Below, in pieces: positions 8,983 through 17,914 of a stretch of DNA of 64,000 bases. Below the pieces are notes generated by a model. That model saw nothing but the letters and a program-made list of their open reading frames with translations, was not told the DNA's origin and ran no database searches. Both the position numbers and the translations under genes were made by a program. Origin of the DNA: Woeseiaceae bacterium (GTDB taxonomy: Bacteria; Pseudomonadota; Gammaproteobacteria; Steroidobacterales; Woeseiaceae); assembly GCA_021773055.1 (NCBI GenBank), contig JAJFKV010000012.1:62001-126000 (forward strand). The letters are read 5' to 3'. Within the stretch, counting starts at the first letter, position 1; each line of letters begins with the position of its first letter.

Positions 8983-9213
8983 ATGTGCCTTGCTGTACCC
9001 ATGAAGATCACGGCGATTGACGGCTTTCTTTGTACCTGCGAAGCGCGCGGTATTGAGCGCGAAGTCAGCCTTTTCATGATGCGGGACGATGGCCTGCAGG
9101 TTGGCGATAGCGTTCTCGTCCATGTTGGCTACGCCATCCAGAAGGTCTCGGAGCAGGAGGCCGCCGAATCCTGGCAGCTGTTTGACCAAATGCTGGCGAC
9201 CGAATCCCTATAG
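8983..9213 (+). CDS. hypC: [NiFe] hydrogenase maturation chaperone HypC
   Basis: 76-residue OB-fold chaperone that, with HypD, builds and carries the Fe(CN)2CO unit and delivers it to the hydrogenase large-subunit precursor. The start is fixed at 8983 because the family begins MCLAVP and needs Cys2 exposed after Met removal. A GAGGAGG lies eight bases upstream. An in-frame ATG at 8959 is ignored for that reason. The conserved GDSVLVHVGYAIQKV segment is present near the middle. It is the first gene of the plus-strand operon hypC-B-D-F-E, 10 bases before hypB. It is the only HypC/HupF family member in the locus, so it may have to serve the large subunit alone. Confidence 0.95.
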   Translation: MCLAVPMKITAIDGFLCTCEARGIEREVSLFMMRDDGLQVGDSVLVHVGYAIQKVSEQEAAESWQLFDQMLATESL

Positions 9214-9223
9214 GAGCGAGCGT

Positions 9224-9922
9224 ATGTGCGGTACCTGTGGTTGCAATATTCCCCAAACCGCTGCTGACGGGCATGAGTCCGTTGAGGTTCTGACCGGACT
9301 GCTGGACGCGAATGACCACCAGGCCGCTCACAATCGCGAGCATTTCAGCGAACACGGCGTATTGGCGATTAATCTGATGTCGTCGCCGGGTGCCGGCAAG
9401 ACCGCATTGCTCGAAGCGACGATTGAGGCGTTTGCAGGCAGAGTTGGCATTGCTGTTATCGAGGGTGATCTCGAGACTGAAAATGATGCAGAGCGAATAC
9501 GTGCAAAGGGTGTACCTGCAGTTCAGATCAGTACCGGGAGTGCCTGCCACCTCGATGCTCATATGGTGCATGGGGCTTTGCACGAGTTGGACTTGCAGGG
9601 TATCGACATATTGTTTATCGAAAACGTCGGCAACCTGGTTTGTCCGGCAAGTTTCGATCTTGGACAGAATTTCAACGTGGCCTTGCTATCCACGCCTGAG
9701 GGTCACGACAAGCCCGCCAAGTACCCCGTGATGTTCCGGGCGGCAGACCTGGTACTGATCACAAAATCCGATTTGTTGGTGGTACTCGATGACTTCGATC
9801 CTGGCGAGGTATCCCGCTATCTGCGGCAATTGGCGAGTTCGGCGCCAATGTTCGAGCTGTCAGCGAAGACCGGTGACGGCATGCAGCCCTGGCTCGCCTG
9901 GGTAGAAGAGGCCAAAGCGTAA
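9224..9922 (+). CDS. hypB: Hydrogenase nickel incorporation GTPase HypB
   Basis: GTPase that inserts nickel into the hydrogenase large subunit together with HypA. With the start at 9224 (AGGAG at 9212-9216) the protein has 232 residues and begins MCGTCGC, the N-terminal high-affinity metal motif of HypB. A longer in-frame frame reaching back into hypC lacks this logic. The G domain has Walker A SSPGAGKT (residues 53-60), EGDLETENDAERI, the metal-site segment GSACHLDAHMV, IENVGNLVCP and the NKxD equivalent TKSD. There is no histidine-rich nickel-storage stretch between the N-terminal motif and the G domain. It overlaps hypD by one base. Confidence 0.95.
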   Translation: MCGTCGCNIPQTAADGHESVEVLTGLLDANDHQAAHNREHFSEHGVLAINLMSSPGAGKTALLEATIEAFAGRVGIAVIEGDLETENDAERIRAKGVPAVQISTGSACHLDAHMVHGALHELDLQGIDILFIENVGNLVCPASFDLGQNFNVALLSTPEGHDKPAKYPVMFRAADLVLITKSDLLVVLDDFDPGEVSRYLRQLASSAPMFELSAKTGDGMQPWLAWVEEAKA

Positions 9923-11022
9923 TGAAAGACGCGGCGCAATGGCTGGCAGCGCTGCGAGAACTCGACTTCGAGAGGCCCGTGCGCATCATGAATGTATGTG
10001 GCGGTCACGAGCGATCCATTTCGCTGGCCGGCCTGCGCACCGCCATACCGGAAAACATCGAGCTAATTCCCGGTCCCGGTTGTCCCGTCTGTATCTGCCC
10101 TGAAGAAGATGCCTACGAAGCTATTCAAATAGCGCTCAATGAGGACGTCATTCTGGTGGCGTTCGGCGACATGCTGCGGGTGCCCGTCAACGTGCCCAAA
10201 CGCGAGTCACGTACGCTCGAGCAGGCCAAAGCGGCAGGTGCGGATATTCGCCCGATAGCATCGCCGACCGAGGCCGTGCGTATCGCCAATACGGATCCGG
10301 GCCGTACGGTCGTATTCTTCGCTGCGGGCTTCGAAACAACAACGGCCCCGACTGCGGCTATGCTGGCGGAAGGCGCGCCGGCTAATCTTCTCGTGCTGTT
10401 GTCCGGACGACTGACATGGCCGGCTGTCGCGATGTTGCTGGAGTCCGAAGCGCCGGGCTTCGACGCACTTATTGCACCCGGTCATGTCTCGACCGTGATG
10501 GGGCCGGAGGAATGGCAGTTTGTTATTGACCAACATCACTTGCCGGCAGCGGTCGCAGGATTCAGGCCGGACACGTTGCTGGCGGCGATGTACTCGGTTC
10601 TGGAGCAACTAAAAACAGGTCGACGCAAGCTGGATAACTGTTACCCGGAGGTTGTTCGGCCCGGCGGTAACCGCCTTGCGCGTCAGCAACTTGAAGAAGT
10701 GATGGAGGTGTACGATGCGAACTGGCGCGGCGTTGGGATAATTCCAAAGTCCGGTTTTCGTTTGCGTGAAGAGTATGCAGCGCACGATGCTCGCCGTGTT
10801 TTTCGATCCTACGCTGATGAGTCGCGCAAACGCGTCGGCGAAATGCCACCAGGCTGCGATTGCGCACGCGTAGTGCTTGGCAAAATATATCCGAATCAAT
10901 GTCGCCTCTATGGCCTTGGCTGTACGCCCAGAAAGCCGATAGGGCCCTGTATGGTCTCTGACGAAGGTGCCTGCAGAATATGGTGGTCATCGGGTTATCG
11001 TGAGAACAAGTTCGTTGCCTAA
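9922..11022 (+). CDS. hypD: Hydrogenase maturation protein HypD
   Basis: [4Fe-4S] scaffold protein on which HypC-HypD assembles the iron-cyanide-CO moiety using cyanide from HypE/HypF. Conserved elements: MNVCGGHERSIS near residue 30 (catalytic CGxH), PGPGCPVCICP near residue 53, GFETTTAPTAAM, and the C-terminal cysteine cluster with MPPGCDCARVVLGKIYPNQC and FGxxCTP-like GLGCTPRKPIGPCMVSDEGAC. The usual T-H after CGGH is E-R here, a mild departure. Its 366 residues are normal for the family. The ATG overlaps the hypB stop (TAATG). Confidence 0.95.
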   Translation: MKDAAQWLAALRELDFERPVRIMNVCGGHERSISLAGLRTAIPENIELIPGPGCPVCICPEEDAYEAIQIALNEDVILVAFGDMLRVPVNVPKRESRTLEQAKAAGADIRPIASPTEAVRIANTDPGRTVVFFAAGFETTTAPTAAMLAEGAPANLLVLLSGRLTWPAVAMLLESEAPGFDALIAPGHVSTVMGPEEWQFVIDQHHLPAAVAGFRPDTLLAAMYSVLEQLKTGRRKLDNCYPEVVRPGGNRLARQQLEEVMEVYDANWRGVGIIPKSGFRLREEYAAHDARRVFRSYADESRKRVGEMPPGCDCARVVLGKIYPNQCRLYGLGCTPRKPIGPCMVSDEGACRIWWSSGYRENKFVA

Positions 11023-13282
11023 AGCAGCCCAGATCACGCTGACGGGACACGTGCAAGGTGTTGGCTTCCGTCCATTTGTGTATCGACTTGCCAACGAATA
11101 TCGGCTCACCGGATACGTGCAGAACCGACTGGGTGAAGTCGATATCGTTGCCTGCGGCAACCCGGAGTCGCTGCAGGAGTTTCGCAGGAACCTGATTGAT
11201 CAGGCACCACCACTATCCCGACCAAATATTGCTCGTTTTGTGTCTGTTGAGCAAATTGCGTTTGACGATTTCGCGATTGTCGCCAGTGTCGCTGACGCAG
11301 ATGCTCGTATATTTGTGCCGGCCGACAACTTCATGTGCGACGAATGCAAGCAGGAACTGACTGATCCGAATGACCGCCGCTATCACTACCCATTCATCAA
11401 TTGCACGCAGTGCGGGCCGCGCTACACCCTGATCGAGCAGTTGCCCTACGATCGTGAAAACACGAGTATGGCGAGATTCGAACTGTGCGCTGATTGTCGC
11501 TCCGAGTACGAGGACCCCGGCGACCGTCGTTTTCACGCTGAGCCGATCGCTTGTCCCGACTGCGGTCCGGGTCTGGAATTCGAAAAGGACGGGCACGATG
11601 AGTACGGCGATGCAGATACGGAAATCGACGCCGCTCTGAACGAGCTGAGGTCCGGCAATATCGTAGCGGTGAAAGGCATTGGTGGTTATCACCTCCTGTG
11701 TGATGCCCGCGACTGGGGTGCCGTGGCTGGTTTACGGCAACGTAAGCAGCGCCCCAGAAAACCGTTTGCGGTGATGTACCCGATGCGTGGTCGCGATGGG
11801 CTGGACGCCGTACGCGTGTCGGTGGAAGTCGGTGCGGCTGAGGCGAAACTCCTGCTCAGCCCATCCCGCCCCATCGTGTTGTTGCCAAAAAATGCCTACA
11901 CGCGACTGGCTGACAACGTGGCACCAGGGCTGGGTGAAATCGGAGTATTCTTGCCGTACAGCCCTTTGCATGAACTGCTTCTGCGGGCGTTTGGGAGCCC
12001 ACTGGTAGCGACATCCGGCAATATTAGTGGTGAGCCCGTACTGACCGAGAATAGTGCAGCATCATCCCGACTTGCGAAGATCGCTGACGCGTTCCTGCAT
12101 CATGACCGCCCGATCGTCAGGCCGGCTGACGATCCGGTTTTTCGGACGATTGCTGGCAAGATTCGACCACTACGGATGGGCCGTGGCACTGCACCGTGCG
12201 AAATTGAACTGCCCTGTCAGTTGCGTGAGCCGGTGCTGGCTGTTGGCGGGCACATGAAAGGGACACTCGCTCTGGGCTGGGATAATCGTGTAGTCGTGTC
12301 ACCGCACATTGGGGAAATGGACAGCCCCAGGAGCCTCGAAGTATTCGAACAACTCAGCGAGGATCTGCAGGCCCTGTACGGGGTGCGTGCGACCCGTATC
12401 GTATGTGATGCCCATACAGGCTACACGACACATCGTTGGGCAAGGCGGCACACATTGCCCTTTGACACCGTGTTTCATCACCGGGCACACGCATCAGCGC
12501 TGGCAGCCGAGTTTGCCGGCACTGAGCCGTGGCTTGCGTTTACATGGGACGGCGTCGGTCTGGGCGAAGACGGCTCGCTTTGGGGTGGTGAGGCTTTGCT
12601 CGGCGGACCTGGCGCATGGCGCCGGGTCGCAAGCTTGCGGACATTTCGAATACCGGGCGGTGATCTCGCTGGCCGGGCGCCATGGCGCAGTGCAGCAGCA
12701 CTGTACTGGGAGCTTGAACGGCATTGGCCTGACTGCCCGGATGTCGGCGCGCTGGTGAAATCGGCATGGTCCAGTGGCTTGAATAGCCCGACAAGCAGCG
12801 CAGCCGGACGCTTGTTCGACGCTGCGGCTGCCATCGTTTGTGACCTGCCGGACGTCAGCTTTGAGGCGCAGGGACCCATGTCACTGGAAGCGCTTTGTGA
12901 GCAAACGAGAGATCCGCTTCGATTACCGCTTGCTGCAGACGGGAAAGGAGTTCTTCGCAGCGACTGGTCGCCCTTATTGCCCATGCTGGCAGATCGCGGT
13001 TTACCAAGATGCCAGCGTGCAGAGATCTTTCATAGCAGCTGTGCGACGGCCATTCTGGACCAGGCGATTGCCGTCAGGGATCTTCACGGGAGCGTACGTA
13101 TTGGCCTGACGGGTGGGGTGTTTCAAAACAGCGTACTGACATCGCAGGCTATCGAATTACTGACTGACAACGGATTCGACGTATTTGTGCCTGAGCAATT
13201 GCCCTGCAACGACGCAGCATTGAGTTTCGGGCAAGTGGCAGAAACCGCAGCACGAGATGAGGGGGCCGGCAATTATGGATGA
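11000..13282 (+). CDS. hypF: Carbamoyltransferase HypF
   Basis: Makes thiocarbamate on the HypE C-terminal cysteine from carbamoyl phosphate, the source of the active-site cyanides. Domain order: acylphosphatase-like (GHVQGVGFRPFVYRLANEY), paired zinc-finger motifs (CDECKQEL...CTQCGP, then CADCRSEY...CPDCGP), a YrdC/Sua5-like domain (GNIVAVKGIGGYHLLCDA; ATSGNISGEP), and a Kae1-like C-terminal domain with FHHRAHASALAAEF and GLTGGVFQNSVL. The start is uncertain. GTG 11000 puts the usual 15 residues before the acylphosphatase motif and gives 760 residues. GTG 10967 and TTG 11015 are alternatives without a clear RBS. It overlaps hypD by 23 bases and hypE by 8. Confidence 0.94.
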   Translation: MRTSSLPKAAQITLTGHVQGVGFRPFVYRLANEYRLTGYVQNRLGEVDIVACGNPESLQEFRRNLIDQAPPLSRPNIARFVSVEQIAFDDFAIVASVADADARIFVPADNFMCDECKQELTDPNDRRYHYPFINCTQCGPRYTLIEQLPYDRENTSMARFELCADCRSEYEDPGDRRFHAEPIACPDCGPGLEFEKDGHDEYGDADTEIDAALNELRSGNIVAVKGIGGYHLLCDARDWGAVAGLRQRKQRPRKPFAVMYPMRGRDGLDAVRVSVEVGAAEAKLLLSPSRPIVLLPKNAYTRLADNVAPGLGEIGVFLPYSPLHELLLRAFGSPLVATSGNISGEPVLTENSAASSRLAKIADAFLHHDRPIVRPADDPVFRTIAGKIRPLRMGRGTAPCEIELPCQLREPVLAVGGHMKGTLALGWDNRVVVSPHIGEMDSPRSLEVFEQLSEDLQALYGVRATRIVCDAHTGYTTHRWARRHTLPFDTVFHHRAHASALAAEFAGTEPWLAFTWDGVGLGEDGSLWGGEALLGGPGAWRRVASLRTFRIPGGDLAGRAPWRSAAALYWELERHWPDCPDVGALVKSAWSSGLNSPTSSAAGRLFDAAAAIVCDLPDVSFEAQGPMSLEALCEQTRDPLRLPLAADGKGVLRSDWSPLLPMLADRGLPRCQRAEIFHSSCATAILDQAIAVRDLHGSVRIGLTGGVFQNSVLTSQAIELLTDNGFDVFVPEQLPCNDAALSFGQVAETAARDEGAGNYG

Positions 13283-14276
13283 CACACGAATTTCACTCGC
13301 ACATGGCAATGGCGGTCGCTTCATGCGCGAGCTGATAGAAGAGGTGTTTGCCAAACATCTGGGCAAGTCCGAGCTGAACACAGATGCAGATGCTGTTTCG
13401 ATCGATCTGGGTAGCGACGAAGTCCTGATCACCACAGATGGTTTCACTGTGCAGCCTCTCGAATTTCCGGGAGGCGACATCGGCTCGCTGGCAATTCATG
13501 GCACGACGAACGACCTTGCCGTCGCCGGCGCGCGCCCTATGTACATGACCCTGAATGCGTTCATCGAAGAAGGCCTCGAGATTGCCGTTCTGGACCGAAT
13601 AGTTGCTAGCCTTGCCAAAGCTGCGAAAGAAGCTGGCGTCAAAGTTTGTGCCGGCGATACGAAGGTTGTCCGACGTGGTGAAGGTGGCGGATTGTATCTG
13701 GCGACTACAGGCGTTGGTGTGCGATTGCCCGGCGTTGTCCCTTCGATGGACTTAATCCAGGACGGCGATGTGATCATCGTCAGTGGGAGCGTTGGTGATC
13801 ATGGCACTGCCGTAATGCTGGCGCGAGAAGAATTTGGTCTGCGCGGTGACCTGGTTTCAGATGCAGGCCCGGTGATGGCATTGACTGAGGCCTTGCTCGG
13901 ACTGGAGGGTTTGCGTTTCATGCGAGACCCGACGCGTGGTGGTATCGCGTCGATCGCACACGAAATCTGTCGGGCAACAGGACTGGGTGTAAGGCTGGAA
14001 GCGACGATTCCCGTGAAGGAGCCCGTGCAATCGGTTTGCGACATGCTTGGATATGATCCTTACTACCTCGCTTGCGAAGGGCGGGTTGTTGCGGTGGTCG
14101 CGCCTGAGCAAGCAGAGCAGGCGGTCGCGGTGTGGCGGGAGTTGCCACAAGGCTGTGATGCGGTGCGAATAGGCCGAACCTCCGCGTCAGATCAACGCGT
14201 CATTCTCGAAACTTCCTTGGGCGGCGAGCGCTTTCTGGAAGAGCTCGAGGACGACCCGTTACCGCGTATTTGCTAA
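13275..14276 (+). CDS. hypE: Carbamoyl dehydratase HypE
   Basis: Dehydrates the thiocarbamate made by HypF on its own C-terminal cysteine to thiocyanate, then donates cyanide to HypC-HypD. It belongs to the PurM/AIR-synthase fold. The N-terminus ISLAHGNGGRFMRELI, the GGDIGSLAIHGTTNDLAVAGARP loop and RDPTRGGIASIAHEI are diagnostic. The protein ends exactly in PRIC, the essential terminal cysteine. I take ATG 13275, which follows GAGGGGG by 9-10 bases. An ATG at 13257 would add six residues and start inside that RBS. The gene overlaps hypF by 8 bases at its start and hypA, tail to tail, by 4 bases at its end. Confidence 0.96.
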   Translation: MDDTRISLAHGNGGRFMRELIEEVFAKHLGKSELNTDADAVSIDLGSDEVLITTDGFTVQPLEFPGGDIGSLAIHGTTNDLAVAGARPMYMTLNAFIEEGLEIAVLDRIVASLAKAAKEAGVKVCAGDTKVVRRGEGGGLYLATTGVGVRLPGVVPSMDLIQDGDVIIVSGSVGDHGTAVMLAREEFGLRGDLVSDAGPVMALTEALLGLEGLRFMRDPTRGGIASIAHEICRATGLGVRLEATIPVKEPVQSVCDMLGYDPYYLACEGRVVAVVAPEQAEQAVAVWRELPQGCDAVRIGRTSASDQRVILETSLGGERFLEELEDDPLPRIC

Positions 14277-14623
14277 TGCGCGGTTGTTAATTCCAATCGC
14301 TGCAGAATCATCTCGTCGCCGCTGATAACACGCGTCCGAAAGTCTCCGCAGTCTGAACAGAGGAGTCGGTTTGGCTCAACGGTCGACTCCGCGTTGCATT
14401 GCGTGCAGGTGACCACAACGTTGGCGGTATCAATTATTAGTTCCGCGTCCTCGGCGATCGATCCGGCGACTGCCAATGGATACGCTCGTCGTAGTAATTC
14501 AGGTTCGATGCCCGACAGTGGACCGATCTTGACGTAAACCCGCTCGACGACAGATGCATTTCGTTGCGCCGCTATTTTCTCCAGTTGCTGCAGCAGCGAC
14601 AGACAAACCGATAGTTCGTGCAT
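14273..14623 (-). CDS. hypA: Hydrogenase nickel incorporation protein HypA
   Basis: Nickel metallochaperone that works with HypB. It starts MHELSVCLSLL, where His2 is the nickel ligand. A C-terminal zinc site has two CxxC pairs, CTQC and CSDC. The 116-residue length is standard. It is the last gene of the minus-strand hup operon, overlapping hupJ by one base (ATGA). It meets hypE tail to tail with a 4-base overlap. hypA is thus transcribed with the structural genes, not with its partner hypB. Confidence 0.95.
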   Translation of the reverse strand: MHELSVCLSLLQQLEKIAAQRNASVVERVYVKIGPLSGIEPELLRRAYPLAVAGSIAEDAELIIDTANVVVTCTQCNAESTVEPNRLLCSDCGDFRTRVISGDEMILQRLELTTAH

Positions 14624-15078
14624 CAGCCGCTCCCAACGTTTGCAAACAGCGCGCGGCGACTCATTGCGTGTCTGTCGTGAGTTGATTTGAAAATTTCCTG
14701 CATAACTTCCTGCGCGACTTCTTTTGCGGTGTGTTGATCAGGAAACTCCGCTACTGAACGAAACAACACGGCGGTCAGGTAAGGGCCGAGTACTTCATCC
14801 TGCGCAGTTGTAAATTCAATCGGTCCGGAGGGAAAGCGAAGTGTGGATTTGCTGCCTTGCTTAAGTCTGGTGCCGATATCCGAGCCGAGTAGCAAAACCA
14901 GGTTCATGAACCAGGGACTAATGAGTACGCCTACCTGGTGTTCTTCGAAAGCACAGAATCCAACGGCTTCGACTTCAAGGGCCGAATTTACCAGCGGCAG
15001 GCTCTTCATCCGCTCATCGTGAATGATCCGATATCTCTCAACGAGGCTGTTGCTCGAAATTGGGGAAAACGTATCCAT
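14623..15078 (-). CDS. hupJ: [NiFe]-hydrogenase assembly chaperone, HybE/HupJ family
   Basis: 151-residue accessory protein of the HybE/HoxT/HupJ family. Members in enteric systems bind hydrogenase small-subunit precursors to hold them until assembly is complete. Family landmarks seen: a central GFCAFEEHQVGVLISPWFMNLVLL segment (the WFMNLV motif), then LRFPSGPIEFTTA and LGPYLTAVLFRSVAEFPDQHTA. It lies between the rubredoxin gene (2-base gap) and hypA (1-base overlap), the usual hupI-hupJ-hypA order. Confidence 0.88.
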   Translation of the reverse strand: MDTFSPISSNSLVERYRIIHDERMKSLPLVNSALEVEAVGFCAFEEHQVGVLISPWFMNLVLLLGSDIGTRLKQGSKSTLRFPSGPIEFTTAQDEVLGPYLTAVLFRSVAEFPDQHTAKEVAQEVMQEIFKSTHDRHAMSRRALFANVGSG

Positions 15079-15079
15079 A

Positions 15080-15262
15080 TCAGTTGCTTACTGGAATAAA
15101 CGCATTGGGTTCTGAGTCGCACTGCGGGCAGCGCCAGTGCCCGGGAAGTTCAAGAAAAGGTGTGCCGGGCGGGATTTGCTCGATGTCGTCGCCGATCTCT
15201 GGGTCGTAAACATACCAGCATATTTTGCATTCAAGTTTCGTATCGTCTGCGAGTCGATTCAT
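15080..15262 (-). CDS. hupI: Rubredoxin HupI/HoxR
   Basis: 60-residue rubredoxin with a single Fe(Cys)4 site. CKIC-W-YVYDPEIGD near residue 12 and CPQCDSEPNAF near residue 45 give the two CxxC pairs. It also has the PPGTPF and LPGHWRCP loops typical of the fold. Rubredoxins of hup/hox operons are needed for aerobic maturation of the small-subunit iron-sulphur clusters in several systems, which suits the oxygen-tolerant small subunit here. Its ATG overlaps the hupH stop by 4 bases. Confidence 0.93.
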   Translation of the reverse strand: MNRLADDTKLECKICWYVYDPEIGDDIEQIPPGTPFLELPGHWRCPQCDSEPNAFIPVSN

Positions 15263-16122
15263 GCGGCATCCGACCAGTAGGGCGCCAGTATTTCCGATAA
15301 ACGGGTTGCTGAATCACCGATATCCTCGGGCGCAGCGGCCACAATCTGCGGCATGCTGGTCACCTCAAGCAAATTCAAAATCAGTGTTCCCATCGAGTTG
15401 TAATATCGTACCCACCACACGTTCGGTGTCAGCGTGCTTGTCACCTGGCACTTGCCGTAGGCGCGCGACAGCATGTCAACAGGACCACGGCCGAGACGCG
15501 CATCGAGAAATTCCGCTTCCTCTTGCGACAGCGGCAGCAAGGTCAGGTTGATGGAGTGCTCGGTACCGGTTTTTTCGAACTTGGAACAGCGGTCTTCAAG
15601 CTCCACAAGTATGGGCAGAGCATTCGCGATGTCACTGGCCTCCGACGGTACCGCGGTATTGACTGGCCGCATGTTGCTGTCCTCTGCAAACGCGACATGC
15701 GGTACCGCGGCAACCTCAAGCAAGTCCATCGCGACTGCTCCGTCGGCATCGAAATACAGGGTTCTCCAGACGCCCGCCAATACTGATTCCTGCACCTTCG
15801 CGTTCAGCGCTGCGTCGCAGGTAATACTGACTTCGCCTTCGCCCAGAATCTGGTTAACGAGTTCACGATTTTCTTCATCGAGTTCGTTCAGGTTCGCCAG
15901 CTGCGCTTGTGTCCTGAGTTGGTATTCAGCGAGCGCGTCTCCCAGCCAGGACATCGCTTCACGGGCGCCGAGAAGGTCCTGCACATCTTCAGGTTCAGGC
16001 ATCATGGGCGCGTTGTATTTGTCCATGTCGCCCGGCATATCAATATAGGATGGCGCATCGCCTCCTGCACCCGGTTGGCTGCCCGGGCCGACAACGCTCA
16101 CTGGAATGTCTTTAATCTTCAC
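15259..16122 (-). CDS. hupH: Hydrogenase expression/formation protein HupH/HoxQ
   Basis: 287-residue accessory protein of the HupH/HyaF/HoxQ family, which takes part in small-subunit maturation in the cytoplasm. Duplicated conserved segments are visible: LVNQILGEGEVSITCD...VWRTLYFDADG in the first half, and LLPLSQEEAEFLDARLGRGPVDMLSRAYGKCQVTSTLTPNVWWVRYYNSMGTLILNLLEV in the second, which defines the family. The start is a GTG at 16120-16122 with AGGGAGAA upstream. The N-terminal 40 residues are glycine/proline-rich. It lies 30 bases downstream of hupG. Confidence 0.9.
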   Translation of the reverse strand: MKIKDIPVSVVGPGSQPGAGGDAPSYIDMPGDMDKYNAPMMPEPEDVQDLLGAREAMSWLGDALAEYQLRTQAQLANLNELDEENRELVNQILGEGEVSITCDAALNAKVQESVLAGVWRTLYFDADGAVAMDLLEVAAVPHVAFAEDSNMRPVNTAVPSEASDIANALPILVELEDRCSKFEKTGTEHSINLTLLPLSQEEAEFLDARLGRGPVDMLSRAYGKCQVTSTLTPNVWWVRYYNSMGTLILNLLEVTSMPQIVAAAPEDIGDSATRLSEILAPYWSDAA

Positions 16123-16152
16123 TGCGAAATTCTCCCTGGAATTGCGTGGTGT

Positions 16153-16569
16153 TCAGCCAGCGACGACCGGGATGCTAAATCCCGGCGCCCGACGCGGCGC
16201 TGCCGTCAGCAGCACGTTGATCTTCGCAATGTAGTCGGACCAGTCCTGAATGCGGGTAATCGCGTCGATGTATTCACCCTCTCGGACGAACACGAGCGCC
16301 GGGTACTGGCTGAAACCGTATTTCTGCTTGAGCTCTTTGCCCGCGCCGTAGGTGTCGGTTACAACGCCAGGATTGAGTTGTTCACCAAAAGCATTGATCA
16401 GTTCCGGTAATACAACAGCGACATCCGTCGCGTCTTTCACTGTTTCCGGGTTGCCCGGAAAGAACAGGACATTCAGTCCTGGTTGGGCAACGAAGTCGTC
16501 GTGGTTATCGAGTGATACCTCTGCATAAGCAAAATCCTGGATGAGACGATCAATAAGTACGTGCGTCAC
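16153..16569 (-). CDS. hupG: Hydrogenase accessory thioredoxin-fold protein HupG/HyaE
   Basis: 138-residue thioredoxin-fold chaperone of the HyaE/HoxO/HupG family. It recognises the Tat signal of the small subunit and lacks the CxxC redox pair. The order NVLFFPGNPETVKDATDVAVVLPEL, then KQKYGFSQYPALVFVREGEYIDAI, corresponds to thioredoxin beta-alpha-beta elements with the cis-proline loop (YPALVF). No CxxC is present, as expected for the family. The start is GTG 16567-16569, overlapping the hupD stop (GTGA). Confidence 0.9.
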   Translation of the reverse strand: MTHVLIDRLIQDFAYAEVSLDNHDDFVAQPGLNVLFFPGNPETVKDATDVAVVLPELINAFGEQLNPGVVTDTYGAGKELKQKYGFSQYPALVFVREGEYIDAITRIQDWSDYIAKINVLLTAAPRRAPGFSIPVVAG

Positions 16570-17189
16570 GCAGGTTCTCCTGATGTTATTGGACGACCGT
16601 GTTCATAGTCGCTAATTTCGAGTGCGCCTGGACCAACAAGTTCGCGTACCGCAGGCGATTTCTCACGAACAGTCGCCGTTACACCCCAGGCTTCCAGAAC
16701 ATCGCATGCCATTTTGATAGCGGGGTCGATTTGCGCCTTAACGGTATCGCGCAGACTGCCGCCATAATCGTCCAGTAGTTCCGGTTGCACGCCGACCAAT
16801 GCAATGTCATTGGGAAGATCACCAGTGAGTTCAGCCGAGGACAACACTTCCTGGAATCCGGTCTGGTGCATGCTCATTTTCTTGACGCCCATAAAACGCG
16901 GTACGTCGTCATTACGAATCAGCTTCAAAGTGGCCGGTGGTAAGCCGAAATCAATCGCGTCAAAAATCAACAGACGCTTTGCGTTACGAACCCACGGCAA
17001 AAGAAAAATACCTTGCGTGCCACCGTCCATAAGCCGCACATCGTCAGGGAATAGATAGCGCGCATACAATGTTTCGATAGCGCGAATGCCGAATCCCTCG
17101 TCGGCCCAGAGGATGTTCCCTATACCGAGAATCAGCGTGTCGTACGCGCCCGGATCACCGTCCGCAATGCCAGTGGATGCGCCGCTCAT
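16566..17189 (-). CDS. hupD: Hydrogenase maturation endopeptidase HupD/HyaD
   Basis: Nickel-dependent protease that removes the C-terminal tail of the large subunit after metal insertion. Nickel-contact residues of the HybD family are present: Glu in GIGNILWADEGFG, Asp in IFDAIDFG, and His in KKMSMHQTGFQE. The chosen ATG at 17187-17189 follows a GAGG at good spacing and leaves 10 bases to the hupC stop. A longer in-frame start would overlap hupC. Protein length is 207 residues. A tail of about 20 residues after REKSPAVRELVGPG is less conserved. Its substrate is HupL, two genes upstream. Confidence 0.94.
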   Translation of the reverse strand: MSGASTGIADGDPGAYDTLILGIGNILWADEGFGIRAIETLYARYLFPDDVRLMDGGTQGIFLLPWVRNAKRLLIFDAIDFGLPPATLKLIRNDDVPRFMGVKKMSMHQTGFQEVLSSAELTGDLPNDIALVGVQPELLDDYGGSLRDTVKAQIDPAIKMACDVLEAWGVTATVREKSPAVRELVGPGALEISDYEHGRPITSGEPA

Positions 17190-17199
17190 TGTTGTCGCC

Positions 17200-17904
17200 T
17201 CAACGCGTGTCAATGGGGCCATCGTCCGTGAATGTTCGCCATCCATTGATCATTGTGCTGATGCCATTTTGGCGGGATGCAAAATCGGCACGAATCACCA
17301 TATAGATGTGAACGATGATGAACGTCACCATTAACCACATTCCCAGCAAGTGCCACATGCGCACCGTTTGCGAACTTGCTTCGACGACGAATACCCAGCC
17401 AAAAAGCGAGTCCGCCCAGCTGCCGGCACCAGTGCCCTGGCTGTAGAGTGCGAATCCAGTGCAAATCATGAACAGTGCCAACACGACATTGATCAGCCAC
17501 ATAAACACTTGCGCGAGCGGATTGTGCCCGATGTACTTCCCGGATTTCCGGGTCAGGAAGGCATAGAAACGGATTTCGTACCAAACGTGCCTCCAAAAGC
17601 GGCGGTGAAAAATCGGCACGACAAATAACTCACGCGCGTATTGGTTGCCAACGAGCGTAAGATAGACACGAACGAGTAATCCGATGGCGAACACGAATGC
17701 TGACGAAAAGTGCACGAGTCGAAAGGTTCCCATGACGAAATGATCACTCGCTTCACCACTCAAGGATGGCAGTGGACTGGCTATGAAATACCCGGTGATG
17801 GCCAGCACCGTAATGGAAAGTGCATGCACCCAGTGCCAGATGCGAACGGGAATCTGGAACACGTAGACTGGACCAGGAACGCGGTTCTCTCCGGTGGTTT
17901 CCAT
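17200..17904 (-). CDS. hupC: Membrane-bound hydrogenase cytochrome b subunit
   Basis: Di-heme membrane anchor that passes electrons from the hydrogenase small subunit to quinone. The 234 residues include four predicted helices with the family histidines: IRIWHWVHALSITVLAITGYF (helix 1), RLVHFSSAFVFAIGLLVRVYL (helix 2), VFMWLINVVLALFMICTGFAL (helix 3) and MWHLLGMWLMVTFIIVHIYMVI (helix 4). The start ATG 17902-17904 is preceded by AAGGAGG at 6-base spacing. A longer in-frame start overlapping hupL is rejected. It lies 10 bases after hupL and 10 before hupD. Its presence identifies the enzyme as a respiratory uptake hydrogenase. Confidence 0.94.
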   Translation of the reverse strand: METTGENRVPGPVYVFQIPVRIWHWVHALSITVLAITGYFIASPLPSLSGEASDHFVMGTFRLVHFSSAFVFAIGLLVRVYLTLVGNQYARELFVVPIFHRRFWRHVWYEIRFYAFLTRKSGKYIGHNPLAQVFMWLINVVLALFMICTGFALYSQGTGAGSWADSLFGWVFVVEASSQTVRMWHLLGMWLMVTFIIVHIYMVIRADFASRQNGISTMINGWRTFTDDGPIDTR

Positions 17905-17914
17905 GACGTCCTCC

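Noticed and set aside
9089..9223. N-terminal extension of hypB into hypC
   Set aside because: HypB proteins begin near MCxxCGC, and the ATG at 9224 has AGGAG in front. The extension is arginine/proline-rich overlap translation.
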